Source: Candidatus Nitrosocaldus sp. (GTDB taxonomy: Archaea > Thermoproteota > Nitrososphaeria > Nitrososphaerales > Nitrosocaldaceae). Taken from it: a stretch of DNA of 64,000 nucleotides. Position numbers and translations under genes: made by a program. Positions 16,717 to 25,506 of the stretch are shown piece by piece (within the stretch, counting starts at the first letter, position 1; the number at the start of each line of letters is the position of its first letter). Under the pieces are notes generated by a model. The model ran no database searches, had not been told where the DNA came from, and saw only the letters and a list, made by a program, of their open reading frames with translations. Location of the stretch: positions 1 to 64,000 of the forward strand of contig JANWZS010000010.1 of assembly GCA_025054855.1 (NCBI GenBank). The letters are read 5' to 3'.

Positions 16717-17350
16717 ATTCCCTCAACCTCCCTATACCCTCACCAATGCTCATTATCTTCTTCTCTAATATGTTTATGGCCTCCAGCAGTATATCCCTTG
16801 CTGGCAGTGAGCCTACGGACTCGAGCTCGAGTATGTAATCATCCTTGATGCCGTCCACCTCCTTGACTACAGCAACGGTCGTAGGCTGCCACTTGGCATG
16901 AATCTTCCCTGTACCTAACCTAGCATACGCCTCAAGCCTCACACTCTGCCCTGTAGCGAGCGTGACTATGGGTATACTCTCGCTTATAGGCTTGACAGAA
17001 TCATCCTCAGATACCATATCTGCAGAGAGTACGGTTCTGCTCCTCTCCTCTGCTTTGACATCGATGTATAGGAGTACCCTGCACTTGGGGCAGCCCAGAG
17101 GGCTCCCACACTCGCACTCCTCCTGCCTGACAAACCTATGCAAGGGAGTGGATAATGGTATCAACCCTAGCCTATGTGCAAGGATCTCATCGTGCATGAC
17201 AGAGGAGTTCTCGTATATTACGACATCATCTATAGCCATTATTGGAACCTCCACCATGGCTATCCTCCTCAGAGCATTGACATACTGGATGGGGTAGCCT
17301 GTGAACCTGATGGCTATCCTTGAGTCTGATTGCTCCAGTACCTCTATCAT
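16688..17350 (-). CDS. rpo3: RNA polymerase subunit Rpo3 (D)
   Basis: 220 residues from ATG 17350; the frame is open to GTG 17383, but a TATA box (TTTTTAAG at 17385-17392) puts the transcript start near 17360. PIQYVNALRRIAMVEVPIMAID is the alpha-motif that pairs with Rpo11. The loop CECGSPLGCPKC has C-x-C-x5-C-x2-C spacing like the zinc loop of eukaryotic Rpb3, and there is no ferredoxin-like insert. It heads the eL18-uL13-uS9 operon. Confidence 0.95.
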   Translation of the reverse strand: MIEVLEQSDSRIAIRFTGYPIQYVNALRRIAMVEVPIMAIDDVVIYENSSVMHDEILAHRLGLIPLSTPLHRFVRQEECECGSPLGCPKCRVLLYIDVKAEERSRTVLSADMVSEDDSVKPISESIPIVTLATGQSVRLEAYARLGTGKIHAKWQPTTVAVVKEVDGIKDDYILELESVGSLPARDILLEAINILEKKIMSIGEGIGRLREYADAKPNIG

Positions 17351-17383
17351 ACCACTAACCCCCTCTGCAAACTGTGAGACCAC

Positions 17384-17823
17384 TTAAAAATCTACCGTTC
17401 TTGTGCTGTGATGTTGGTTATTCTGCTCATCCTACGGTGTCAGGGGAATGTTGAGTATACATATTATGTATGTGATGTACCTAGTAACACCTTAACGTAA
17501 CGCTGTTAGGTAGAATGTGTCCAGCCATCCTGCTTACATCTACCTGCAGTCTACTCACCGTAAGTCTGGCTCGATTCTAATGACTAGAATCTTATATAAC
17601 ATTCCCTCATTCTCCATAAAAATTATACATAATTAGATAATTAAAATAGATGGTAAGTGATATATTAAGCACAGGGCAGTATATTGAACTGAATACGGTC
17701 TTGACGCTGACTTTGTAGGGACTACGACCTACGCATGATTGGAAGTAGCGTCACTCAATATGCCTTATAGTCGCTTCTCTTGTTAACATCTTTATATATA
17801 CTTGTGGATAAATAGCATAGAGC
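17384..17823. other. Divergent intergenic region between rpo3 and the Csx1-like gene
   Basis: 440 bases. It holds the rpo3 TATA at its left end and the Csx1 TATA at 17791-17800. A perfect 7-bp stem with a 5-base loop (GATTCTA/TAGAATC, 17573-17591) sits in the middle. No CRISPR repeat array and no convincing gene are seen. Confidence 0.5.
17791..17800 (+). promoter_or_regulatory. TATA box of the Csx1-like gene
   Basis: TTTATATATA lies 24-33 bases before ATG 17824, matching a leaderless archaeal promoter. Confidence 0.65.
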
Positions 17824-19137
17824 ATGGATATACTGATAGCACCTTGGGGCGATCCATCGAACTGGAAGATTGTGAGTTACAGGTACAAGGAAGGATGCTC
17901 TGCATCATTCTCCAGTTCCCTCGCTCTATCTAGGTTGTTGAATATATCTGCCGATGATACGATAACAATAGTTACCACCACACTCATAGATGAGCCAGTG
18001 AGGGACTACGTAGGGTTGGAGCGTACAATCAAGGAAAAGGTTGCTTCTATAGTGAAGGCTAAGAATGAGAAGGTCAGGAGCATTGCAGATAGGTACAAGC
18101 CAGTTGATACGGAGCCAAGGATATGGGTTGTGCCTGGTATAGGAACGTTCAGGTTGAATTCAGAAGTATTCATACATGAGGGTATCACAGATCTGTATTA
18201 CAACACTGTCTACCATGCTACGCTAAGGTTCCTTGAAGAGAGGATTACAAGGAGTACAGATGGTGCCAACGATAGCATACGTATACATATAGATATCACG
18301 CATGGGGTGAACTACATGCCACTCCTTACTGTGGAAGCCATAATGAGAGCTGCATCGACACTTGCATCTACCAAGGGGATAAGGGTTGATCTTACTGTGT
18401 ACAACTCTGATCCACTCTATCCATTTCCCAAGGATGATGACCCATCTATAATATTGAATATAAATGAGATCTCAAACTCTAGGCATGATGGTTATTCATC
18501 TCTACCAGATCTACTAATGGAGTTTGTGTCCAGTTATAACCTGAATTACTACAGATGGAGGAGGATAGGTGGCAATGATGATATCAAAGATGATGAGATC
18601 AAGATCATACATAAAGCTGCAAAGGCAGCTGCCTTTGGGCTTCTTCTGGTTGTAGGATCGCTCAGGGAGAGACTAAACACGTACTACAGTATAGTTGATA
18701 AGAAGTTGGCAGAGTTACCTACCATCAACGTTAACTCAGGCAATGTGAGGATACAGTATAAGGATAGGGTACGTAGAGAGGCTGCAGTACTGCATTCTGT
18801 GCTTAAAGCATTAACATCTATAGATGCGATGAAGGAGATGCCATTAAGCAAGATAGAGGAACTGAATGATAGGTATTATAAAAGAGTAGAGCCAGTTAAT
18901 GCTATAGTTGGTGAAGAGTTGAGTAAGATAAAGAAGAATATAGCAGGTAGCGATTACAGGCTGCTGGGAGAGGTAATGGATAGTGATTTCGATTCCAGTA
19001 AGAAGTGCAGATGCAATATGAGAATCATGTATGCCCATGGAGGATTTGAGAAGAATGTCACTTATATAAAGAAGGAGGGCAGAGAGATGTATCTAACATA
19101 CGGGGAATGCTTGGATGAGATTCTGAATCAGATATAA
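17824..19137 (+). CDS. Csx1-like CARF-HEPN ribonuclease (orphan)
   Basis: 437 residues. The N-terminal half is a CARF-type Rossmann domain: MDILIAPWGDP, then HIDITHGVNYMPLL near residues 154-168, the Thr-His-Gly signature of Csx1/Csm6 proteins that bind cyclic oligoadenylate. The helical C-terminal half ends with RIMYAHGGFEKN, an R-x4-H HEPN active site (Arg400, His405). Such enzymes cut RNA when type III CRISPR complexes make cOA. No other intact cas gene or array is in the window. A broken cas6-like gene follows directly. Confidence 0.8.
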   Translation: MDILIAPWGDPSNWKIVSYRYKEGCSASFSSSLALSRLLNISADDTITIVTTTLIDEPVRDYVGLERTIKEKVASIVKAKNEKVRSIADRYKPVDTEPRIWVVPGIGTFRLNSEVFIHEGITDLYYNTVYHATLRFLEERITRSTDGANDSIRIHIDITHGVNYMPLLTVEAIMRAASTLASTKGIRVDLTVYNSDPLYPFPKDDDPSIILNINEISNSRHDGYSSLPDLLMEFVSSYNLNYYRWRRIGGNDDIKDDEIKIIHKAAKAAAFGLLLVVGSLRERLNTYYSIVDKKLAELPTINVNSGNVRIQYKDRVRREAAVLHSVLKALTSIDAMKEMPLSKIEELNDRYYKRVEPVNAIVGEELSKIKKNIAGSDYRLLGEVMDSDFDSSKKCRCNMRIMYAHGGFEKNVTYIKKEGREMYLTYGECLDEILNQI

Positions 19138-19659
19138 AATATTCGTATTCTTCAATCCCCTTTTCATCGATTCTTGCATTGCAACGTACTGATATTGATG
19201 ATGGAGGAGGTAGTAATAATAGTAATAGCAGTAGTAGCAGCAGAAGGGTAGTGATAACCACGGTAACACCAATGTTGTTGACACGTAATGGGGTGAATAT
19301 ATTAGGAGAATATGGTTAGATTATCTGATATAGTAGCATATGCTGCGAGAAGGAGGTCCTTGCTAGAATACTTTTATGGTACGAACAGGATGTACTATAC
19401 TGCGGAAGAGGTTAAGAGGCTCATGGAGTTCGTTGATACAAATGCTGTAATACACAAGGCAGAGTTCAAAGAGGTGGATATAACGATCAAGGATAAGAGA
19501 GGATTCTGCAAAGGTCACATCGAGTTCAGCTTTGCTGACGTAAATGCTGTGGAGAGTATGAGCAAGGTCATCGAACTGCTCACGTTTGCGATGTTCTCCG
19601 GCATAGGTAAGATGACCGTCTTCGGTATGGGTCAGCTCAAGATCTCATTAAAAAGTTAA
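19119..19659 (+). pseudogene. Broken cas6-like gene (N-terminus lost, frameshift)
   Basis: From 19312 a 115-residue frame ends with EFSFADVNAVESMSKVIELL and SGIGKMTVFGMGQLKI, the glycine-rich C-terminal signature of Cas6 CRISPR-RNA endonucleases. Directly before it, another frame (19119-19319) reads YSSIPFSSILALQRTD, a Ser/Asn run and VVITTVTPMLLTRNGVNILGEYG, resembling the preceding part of Cas6. It then stops at 19317-19319. The two pieces need a +1 shift to join, and no N-terminal RAMP half fits before the Csx1 stop. This looks like a decayed cas6. The small 115-residue piece might still be made. Confidence 0.6.
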
Positions 19660-19744
19660 TTACATGCAGTTACTGGTGCTTGTGATTATATATGCTATAC
19701 TATTAGCCCCCAACACGATAGTGCTCTATATGGCAATGAATTCT

Positions 19745-19975
19745 GCCAGTACTCATTCTACATACTAGAGGCTCTAGTCCATAACCATCAGATTATCGCT
19801 CTATACCTTCCCTTCTATTAATCTACGACCATCCCCTGCTAGGGCTTGGAGGGTTTATGCCCCTCTCTTGCCCGAATCAGGTTCCCAATCTAACGTACGC
19901 TAGGTTATTCCGGTAAATCATGCATTTGGAGACCTTCCTGTTCCTCTCGCCTCGGATGTGGCTTATAGCGCTAGC
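19745..19975 (-). ncRNA. Candidate structured RNA of unknown class
   Basis: This 440-base gap has no gene. On the minus strand a good TATA box (GGCTTAAATACC, about 19991-20002) would start a transcript near 19975. The following sequence can form stems, such as GAGGG/CCCTC inside GGGC/GCCC near 19841-19874, CTAGC/GTTAG near 19892-19905, and a closing ACTAG/CTAGT hairpin near 19765-19780. I could not match it to RNase P, SRP or 5S motifs. The same TATA box could instead drive SBDS on the plus strand. Confidence 0.25.
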
Positions 19976-20100
19976 ATGCATAGATGTGGGGTATTTAAGC
20001 CTGTACTGGAGGGCATATACTGAATAGAATTAGGATGAGTAGTCCGCCCCTACACATAGGATTGCATATTAATATATAGGTGTATAACGAAATCTAATCC

Positions 20101-20790
20101 ATGGCAGATAGGTTGAGTGTAGCAAGGCTTGTGATAGAAGGTGAGAGGTTCGAGGTGCTGGTGAAGCCAGACCCAGCGCTGGAGTACAAGATGGGCAAGA
20201 GGAGTGATATATCTAGCATACTTGCAAGTGATGAGATATACACGGATGTGAACAAGGGGAATAGGGCATCCAAGGATAAGTTGGAGAAGTACTTCAGGAC
20301 CTCCAACACGCTCGATGTCGCAAGGATCATACTCGAGAAGGGGGAGCTTAACCTCACGAGCGAGCAAAGGAGGAGGCTAATCGAGGAGAAGAGGAGGCAG
20401 ATAGTGACCATAATAACCAGATCCTATGTAGATCCAAAGACCCATCTACCACATCCACCGCTCAGGATAGAGCAGGCTATGGAGGAGTGCAAGGTAGCCA
20501 TAGATCCGTTCAAGAAGGCTGAGGACCAGGTTAAGAGCGTGGTAGATGCCCTCAGGAGCATACTCCCCATGAAGTCGGAGAGGCTGAAGTTCACGCTCAT
20601 AGTACCAGCACAGTACGCTGCCCAGTCATACAGCGTGATAAAGGGCATGGGCGAGATACTCAAGGAGGAGTGGCAGGCAGATGGCTCTCTAAAGGTTATA
20701 ATAGAGATACCTGCTGCAATACAGGCGAATATGATGGATAGGCTAGCATCTATAACGAAGGGCACTGCACAGGCGGTGATGATGAGATGA
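20101..20790 (+). CDS. Ribosome assembly factor SBDS (Sdo1)
   Basis: 229 residues, the archaeal SBDS length. Domain I has LVIEGERFEVLVKPDPALEYK; the conserved RRQIVTIITRSYVDPKTHLPHPP follows near residues 100-125, and the C-terminal ferredoxin-like domain is complete. It helps release aIF6 from the large ribosomal subunit, and an aIF6 gene lies at 40662. It opens the exosome superoperon, and its end overlaps the Rrp4 start. Confidence 0.95.
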   Translation: MADRLSVARLVIEGERFEVLVKPDPALEYKMGKRSDISSILASDEIYTDVNKGNRASKDKLEKYFRTSNTLDVARIILEKGELNLTSEQRRRLIEEKRRQIVTIITRSYVDPKTHLPHPPLRIEQAMEECKVAIDPFKKAEDQVKSVVDALRSILPMKSERLKFTLIVPAQYAAQSYSVIKGMGEILKEEWQADGSLKVIIEIPAAIQANMMDRLASITKGTAQAVMMR

Positions 20791-21470
20791 GCAAGAGGTA
20801 CGTACTCCCAGGGGATCTTATAGTGGAGGGTAATCCCCATCTCAAGCCACTTGCGAACGTGATAAGGATAGGGGATAGGTTGCATGCGACGAGGATAGGT
20901 ATAGTAGAGATCAGCCAGAATAGCGTCAAGGTGATCCCACTCTCTGGCATATACGTGCCTAGGGTTGGAGATCTCGTGATAGGTAAGGTGATAGACTACT
21001 CAGCCATGGCATGGGAGGTGGATATCAACTCATGCTTCCTTGGCCATCTCCCAGCACAGGATGTATTTGGGAAGGAGTTCTCACCAGGCAGGGATGATCT
21101 CACGAAGAGGTTCAACATAGGCGATGTGATAGCATGCAGGATACTCAACTTCGACAGGACTAGGGACCCATTACTTACCGTTGCGGACAAGGACCTTGGC
21201 AAGATAAGCGAGGGGGAGGTGGTGAAGATCTCCCCAACGAAGGTGCCAAGGCTTATAGGTAAGAGGGGTTCAATGATACAGATGATAGAGCAGTTGACAA
21301 GGTGCAGGATAGTGGTTGGGCAGAATGGTGTGCTTGTAGTAACAGGGGTGAACAAGGATGCTGTGCATGTAGCAGTCAAGGCCATAAGGATGGTTGAGGA
21401 AGGGGCGCATACGGTGAACTTGACTGAGAGGGTCAAGGAGATGCTCCAGGGGGTGCAGGTAGGAAGATGA
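20787..21470 (+). CDS. rrp4: Exosome RNA-binding subunit Rrp4
   Basis: 227 residues. An N-terminal domain with YVLPGDLI is followed by an S1 domain ([22 protein letters not shown]) and a KH domain with [18 protein letters not shown]. It caps the archaeal exosome ring and feeds RNA to the Rrp41/Rrp42 chamber. It overlaps SBDS upstream and Rrp41 downstream by four bases each, typical of the conserved superoperon. Confidence 0.95.
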   Translation: MSKRYVLPGDLIVEGNPHLKPLANVIRIGDRLHATRIGIVEISQNSVKVIPLSGIYVPRVGDLVIGKVIDYSAMAWEVDINSCFLGHLPAQDVFGKEFSPGRDDLTKRFNIGDVIACRILNFDRTRDPLLTVADKDLGKISEGEVVKISPTKVPRLIGKRGSMIQMIEQLTRCRIVVGQNGVLVVTGVNKDAVHVAVKAIRMVEEGAHTVNLTERVKEMLQGVQVGR

Positions 21471-22216
21471 GCAGGTTGATGAGTGAGGAGGGTATAAGGA
21501 TAGATGGGAGGAGGTGGAACGAACTTAGACCAGTGAGGATAGAGGTTGGAGTGCTCAAGAATGCCGATGGCTCATCGTACATAGAGTTCGGGAAGAACAA
21601 GATAGTGGTTGCTGTATATGGGCCCAAGGAGGTGCATCCGAAGCACATGGCGCTCCCAGATAGGAGCGTGCTAAGATGCAGGTACCACATGCTCCCATTC
21701 TCGGTGGAGGAGAGGAAGAACCCTGCCCCATCGAGGAGGGAGATAGAGATATCGAAGATAACCAGGGAGGCACTCGAACCAGCACTCATACTGGAGGATT
21801 ACCCGAGAACCGTGATAGATGTATTCATAGAGGTGCTCCAGTCTGATGGTGGCTCAAGATGCGCTGGGATAACAGCTGCATCAGTTGCACTTGCAGATGC
21901 TGGCATAAACATGCGTGATCTCGTTGCTGCATGTGCTGCTGGCAAGGTTGGAGGGAGGATAGTGCTGGACATAAACGATGAAGAGGATAAGATGGGTGAG
22001 GCGGATATGCCTGTAGCGTATCTGCCGAATCTGAAGCAGGTCTCCCTACTCCAGTTGGATGGCAAGTTGACGGCAGATGAGTACAGGGAGTGCTTGAACC
22101 TAGCAATAAGTGGGTGCATGCAGGTCTACAGCATACAGAGGGAAGCGTTGATGAGGAAGTACTTTGCAACAGATAAGAGGGGAGGGGATGAAGGAGGAGG
22201 TGGTGAGGAGGAGTGA
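21467..22216 (+). CDS. rrp41: Exosome catalytic subunit Rrp41
   Basis: 249 residues, RNase PH fold. It starts [22 protein letters not shown] and has [26 protein letters not shown] and the catalytic-site region [18 protein letters not shown] with acidic residues. It is the phosphorolytic exonuclease of the exosome. The C-terminus is a Gly/Glu-rich low-complexity tail ([11 protein letters not shown]). Confidence 0.95.
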   Translation: MSRLMSEEGIRIDGRRWNELRPVRIEVGVLKNADGSSYIEFGKNKIVVAVYGPKEVHPKHMALPDRSVLRCRYHMLPFSVEERKNPAPSRREIEISKITREALEPALILEDYPRTVIDVFIEVLQSDGGSRCAGITAASVALADAGINMRDLVAACAAGKVGGRIVLDINDEEDKMGEADMPVAYLPNLKQVSLLQLDGKLTADEYRECLNLAISGCMQVYSIQREALMRKYFATDKRGGDEGGGGEEE

Positions 22217-22260
22217 GTGGAGAGGTAGAGATAGAGGTAGAGATAGAGGTAGAGGAGGAT
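22217..22260. repeat. GAGGTAGAGATA repeat between rrp41 and rrp42
   Basis: A 12-base unit of two hexamers (GAGGTA, GAGATA) is repeated about three times in the only sizeable spacer of the exosome operon. Confidence 0.75.
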
Positions 22261-22307
22261 GGTGGCTGTGTAGCAACCATGACTAGCAGAGGAGGAGGTT
22301 TGATGGG

Positions 22308-23168
22308 ATGAGCGTGAAGAAGACCACAACCATAGTCGAGCAGCTCAGGAGGGCACAGATGAGTGAACTTCTTGCTATGAACAAGAGGCTCGATGGTAGG
22401 GGGCTCAAGGATTACAGGGAGTTGAGGATAGAGACTGGGCTGATAAAGAAGGCCAACGGCTCTGCACTAGTCTCCCTAGGTAACACACAGGTCATAGCAG
22501 GTATAAAGGTCGAGGTCGATGAGCCATTCCCAGATATGCCGGATAAAGGGCTCTTCATATGCAACGCTGAGGTGCTCCCACTCGCATCACCATACGCAGA
22601 GCCAGGGCCTCCAGATGAGGATGCCATAGAACTTGCCAGGGTCGTGGATAGAGGTATCAGGGAGTCAGAGATGATAGCGCTAGATAGGCTCGTGCTCATA
22701 AGCGGGAAGAAGGTGTATGCTGTGTTCGCTGATGTCAGCGTGCTCAACACGGATGGCAACCTCTTCGATGCAACATCCTATGCAGTTGTAGCAGCGCTGC
22801 TCACAGCAAGGGTACCAAGGTACGATGTGCAGGATGAGAAGCTTGTGAAGAGTGAGGAGACCATACCCCTGCCCATCAACACCATCCCAGTATCCATCAC
22901 TATGGCGAAGATAGGTAACAGCATAATAGTGGACCCCAATGCAGAGGAGGAGGCATGCATGGATGCCAGGATAACCATGGCTACGGATGAGCAGGGGAGG
23001 GTATGCGCCATGCAGAAGGGAGGGAGCGGCACATTCTCTGTAGATCAGTTGAACGAGGTAGCATCTCTGGCGATAAGTCTGGGGAGTGAAGTCAGGGAGA
23101 GGATAAGGAGTTCGGTGGCATCCAGTACGGGAGGAGGGGCGAATAGTATAAGAAGTATGACAAGCTGA
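22308..23168 (+). CDS. rrp42: Exosome subunit Rrp42
   Basis: 286 residues, RNase PH fold without its own catalytic activity. It has NKRLDGRGLKDYRELRIETGLI, ANGSALVSLGNTQVIAGIK and a TYAVVAALLTAR-like helix (SYAVVAALLTAR). It pairs with Rrp41 to form the hexameric ring. It follows Rrp41 after 91 bases of repeat-rich spacer. A short Ser/Gly-rich tail ends it. Confidence 0.95.
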   Translation: MSVKKTTTIVEQLRRAQMSELLAMNKRLDGRGLKDYRELRIETGLIKKANGSALVSLGNTQVIAGIKVEVDEPFPDMPDKGLFICNAEVLPLASPYAEPGPPDEDAIELARVVDRGIRESEMIALDRLVLISGKKVYAVFADVSVLNTDGNLFDATSYAVVAALLTARVPRYDVQDEKLVKSEETIPLPINTIPVSITMAKIGNSIIVDPNAEEEACMDARITMATDEQGRVCAMQKGGSGTFSVDQLNEVASLAISLGSEVRERIRSSVASSTGGGANSIRSMTS

Positions 23169-23192
23169 TGATATGAGCGGAGGGTAAGGGGA

Positions 23193-23399
23193 GTGAGGGG
23201 CAAGGATGAGATTCTAAGGGGTCTGGGCGCAAAGTATGGTGCGACGCTGAGGAGGAGGTACGCCAAGGTATACTTCATGCTCAAGAAGAGGCGCAGTTGC
23301 CCAATGTGCGGCTCGATCAGGTTCAAGCGTGAGGCCACTGGTATATGGAAGTGCCACAAGTGCAACTACAAGGTTGCTGGGGGAGCATATGATCTCTGA
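23193..23399 (+). CDS. Ribosomal protein eL43 (L37Ae)
   Basis: 68 residues from GTG 23193. LGAKYGATLRRRYAKV leads to a zinc ribbon CPMCGSIRFKREATGIWKC-HKC, with two CxxC pairs. This is the usual partner after rrp42 in the archaeal exosome superoperon. Its end overlaps the Pcc1 start by about ten bases. Confidence 0.93.
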   Translation: MRGKDEILRGLGAKYGATLRRRYAKVYFMLKKRRSCPMCGSIRFKREATGIWKCHKCNYKVAGGAYDL

Positions 23400-23685
23400 T
23401 GTCTATGCTATGATAGAGGTGGAGTACCGTAAGGGTGATGGTGATGATCATGGAAGCGGGAGCGGTAACCGTGATGTGATTAGATCGATCTATACTGCAT
23501 TGGAGCCTGAGTGTAGAGCAAGCAGCAAGGGCAAGAAGGAGGATGTGAGGATCAGCATGAGGCTCGTTGAGGATACGAGGATCACGCTGACCATAAACAC
23601 GGGGGATGTATCCACAGCTAGGGCAGTGCTCAACTCCTATCTTAGGTTCATGGATGCTGCATATAGGTCCCTGAAGGTGACCTAG
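23389..23685 (+). CDS. KEOPS complex subunit Pcc1
   Basis: 98 residues from ATG 23389, which overlaps the end of eL43; the frame is open further upstream but reads eL43 DNA. It has a small alpha/beta fold with VRISMRLVEDTRITLTINTGDVSTARAVLNSYLRFM, typical of Pcc1, the dimer core of the KEOPS tRNA t6A-modifying complex. A Gly/Asp/Ser-rich insertion (DGDDHGSGSGNRD) expands the first loop. The operon position agrees. Confidence 0.85.
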   Translation: MISDVYAMIEVEYRKGDGDDHGSGSGNRDVIRSIYTALEPECRASSKGKKEDVRISMRLVEDTRITLTINTGDVSTARAVLNSYLRFMDAAYRSLKVT

Positions 23686-23763
23686 GTATGAATGGATGAT
23701 GTGGGCTAGGTGTGTAGGTGGGTGGGTGGAAAGAGTCGATCCGTCTCTCCTACATCCCATATG

Positions 23764-23773
23764 AATTTATTTC
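23764..23773 (+). promoter_or_regulatory. TATA-like box before the prefoldin gene
   Basis: AATTTATTTC lies about 20-30 bases before ATG 23794, so the prefoldin gene may have its own promoter within the superoperon. Confidence 0.45.
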
Positions 23774-23793
23774 AGTCCTGTGTATGCTCTAGC

Positions 23794-24165
23794 ATGAGCG
23801 AGCAAGAACTACCGCCATGGTTAAGGGAGCAACTTGCAAGGTTGAACCAGCTACAGCAGAACCTACAGGCCATACTGATGCAGAAGCAGCAACTGGAGAT
23901 AGAGTCTGTTGAGATAGACAAGGCTGTAGAGGAGTTGAAGAAGGCTGGGGCGGATGATGCTGTGTACAAGAGCGCTGGACCAGTGCTCATAAGGGGTAAG
24001 AGGGATGATCTGCTGAAGGAGTTGGAGGAGAAGAAGGAGCTGCTGAATACAAGGATAATGGTGCTAGGCAAGCAGGAGAGTAGGCTGAAGGAGAACCTCA
24101 AGGAGGTGCAGAGCAGCATAGATAAGATGATAAGGGGTCAGAGCCCTGGTGCTAGGGCTGAATGA
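23794..24165 (+). CDS. Prefoldin beta subunit
   Basis: 123 residues from ATG 23794. Two long coiled-coil helices (about 10-55 and 75-115) flank a beta hairpin with VYKSAGPVLIRGKRDDLLKELEEKKELL, the family signature. It forms the jellyfish-shaped chaperone with prefoldin alpha and hands unfolded proteins to the thermosome. It closes the exosome cluster. Confidence 0.93.
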   Translation: MSEQELPPWLREQLARLNQLQQNLQAILMQKQQLEIESVEIDKAVEELKKAGADDAVYKSAGPVLIRGKRDDLLKELEEKKELLNTRIMVLGKQESRLKENLKEVQSSIDKMIRGQSPGARAE

Positions 24166-24298
24166 GTGCATACATAATGCATGAATGAATGGGCCGAGCG
24201 CATCAGTAAGCCTCATGAGAACCACTTGCTATTCTTATCCTGCAGGTGCTCTAGCAATAAAGGGCATCGGTAAGTGTCTGATGTACCGTGCATCAACC

Positions 24299-24310
24299 AA
24301 TTTATAAAGC
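24299..24310 (+). promoter_or_regulatory. TATA box of the DHH phosphoesterase gene
   Basis: AATTTATAAAGC ends about 22 bases before ATG 24333, at the usual distance. Confidence 0.6.
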
Positions 24311-24332
24311 GTGGATACCACTAGAGCCATAG

Positions 24333-25484
24333 ATGCTGGATATGGATAGGAGCTCGATGAGGGCCAGGCATCTATGCATAGTCACACACAGACTTGCAGA
24401 TGTCGATGCGTACTGCTCAGCCTATGCCCTATCCCATCTCTTCAAGGGGTATGTAAGGGATATGACAGTTGTATTCCCAGATGGGCTGAACGCCATAGCA
24501 GATCGTGTCATGAAGAGCCTCCCCCTCGATGCTAGGATGGTCATAGTGGAGCGTAGAGAGGGTAGGGGGGAGAGGGGGATGGGGGGTGAGGAGGAGGGGG
24601 AGGAGGAGATGGATGGTCATGGTATCACTGCAGGCAATGTGCATGCTGCAGATGTAGTAACCGACATGCTGAACTACGATAGGGATGATCTCATACTCAT
24701 AGTCGATACTAACAACCCTGCACTGTTATCCAGCATCGCAGAGACTGTAGTCAAGAGCAACGCAAGGAAGATAGTGATAGACCATCACCCAGTAGCAGAG
24801 GAGGCATCTAGGCTGAATGCAGATGAGATACATATTGATGTAGAGGCCTCATCCACGTGTGAGGTGGTCTACAGGCTATTCAAGCGCCTCAGGAGGAGGC
24901 TCAAGAGGGATGTGGCAGAGGCACTGCTCCTAGGCGTACTCACGGATACCCAGAACCTGACCATAGCGAGGTGCAGTACGATATCAATGGTTGCAGATGT
25001 ATGCAGGTTAGCATCACTTGAGAGGTGCAGGCGCATGCTGGCGGTTGAGAGGGAGTACTCCGAGAGGGTTGCAAGGCTGAGGGCAGCACAGAGGTGCAGA
25101 CTGTACAGGGTCAAGGTCGATCGTGCTAGATGTACGGCTGAGAACACCGCAGACATTGCTAGCATCCCACCGATCATAATAGCGGTATCGAGTGTTGGGT
25201 CGCATCATGCATCTGCAGCCAAGGCACTGGTAGACCTTGGTGCAGATCTATCCATAGTAGTGAGCAGCGAAGGCTCGATCACGAAGGCAAGTCTAAGGTC
25301 TACTCAGGGCTTCTATGCTAGGACTGGACTCCATCTTGGTACTGATGTGCTCGCTAGGGTGCACAGCGCTGGAGGAGGGCATTCCACAGCAGCATCCATA
25401 GCGCTAGAGGCTGGTGAGGGTGAGCTCGTCAAGAGGATACTAGGGGTGATCAGGGAGAGGCTCGGAAGGCTCGATGCGCTATGA
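24333..25484 (+). CDS. DHH/DHHA1 family phosphoesterase
   Basis: 383 residues. The DHH domain has THRLADVDAYCSAYAL (Asp-x-Asp metal ligands), VDTNNP and VIDHHP, the motif that names the family. The C-terminal DHHA1 domain has GGGHSTAASIALEAG for substrate binding. It is probably a nanoRNA or RecJ-like exonuclease. An acidic Gly/Glu insertion (about residues 75-95) comes from purine-rich simple sequence. It overlaps the XPF nuclease frame at its 3' end. Confidence 0.88.
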   Translation: MLDMDRSSMRARHLCIVTHRLADVDAYCSAYALSHLFKGYVRDMTVVFPDGLNAIADRVMKSLPLDARMVIVERREGRGERGMGGEEEGEEEMDGHGITAGNVHAADVVTDMLNYDRDDLILIVDTNNPALLSSIAETVVKSNARKIVIDHHPVAEEASRLNADEIHIDVEASSTCEVVYRLFKRLRRRLKRDVAEALLLGVLTDTQNLTIARCSTISMVADVCRLASLERCRRMLAVEREYSERVARLRAAQRCRLYRVKVDRARCTAENTADIASIPPIIIAVSSVGSHHASAAKALVDLGADLSIVVSSEGSITKASLRSTQGFYARTGLHLGTDVLARVHSAGGGHSTAASIALEAGEGELVKRILGVIRERLGRLDAL

Positions 25485-25506
25485 ACTGCTTATGGGGAGG
25501 GGGTGC

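Noticed and set aside
17384-17823. CRISPR array next to Csx1
   Set aside because: I found no regularly spaced repeat; only one 7-bp stem (17573-17591) occurs.
19745-19975. RNase P RNA
   Set aside because: Some resemblance of AGATTAATAGAAGG to a conserved region, but no P4 pairing partner (GGAAGTCC with GGCTTA-type) could be found.
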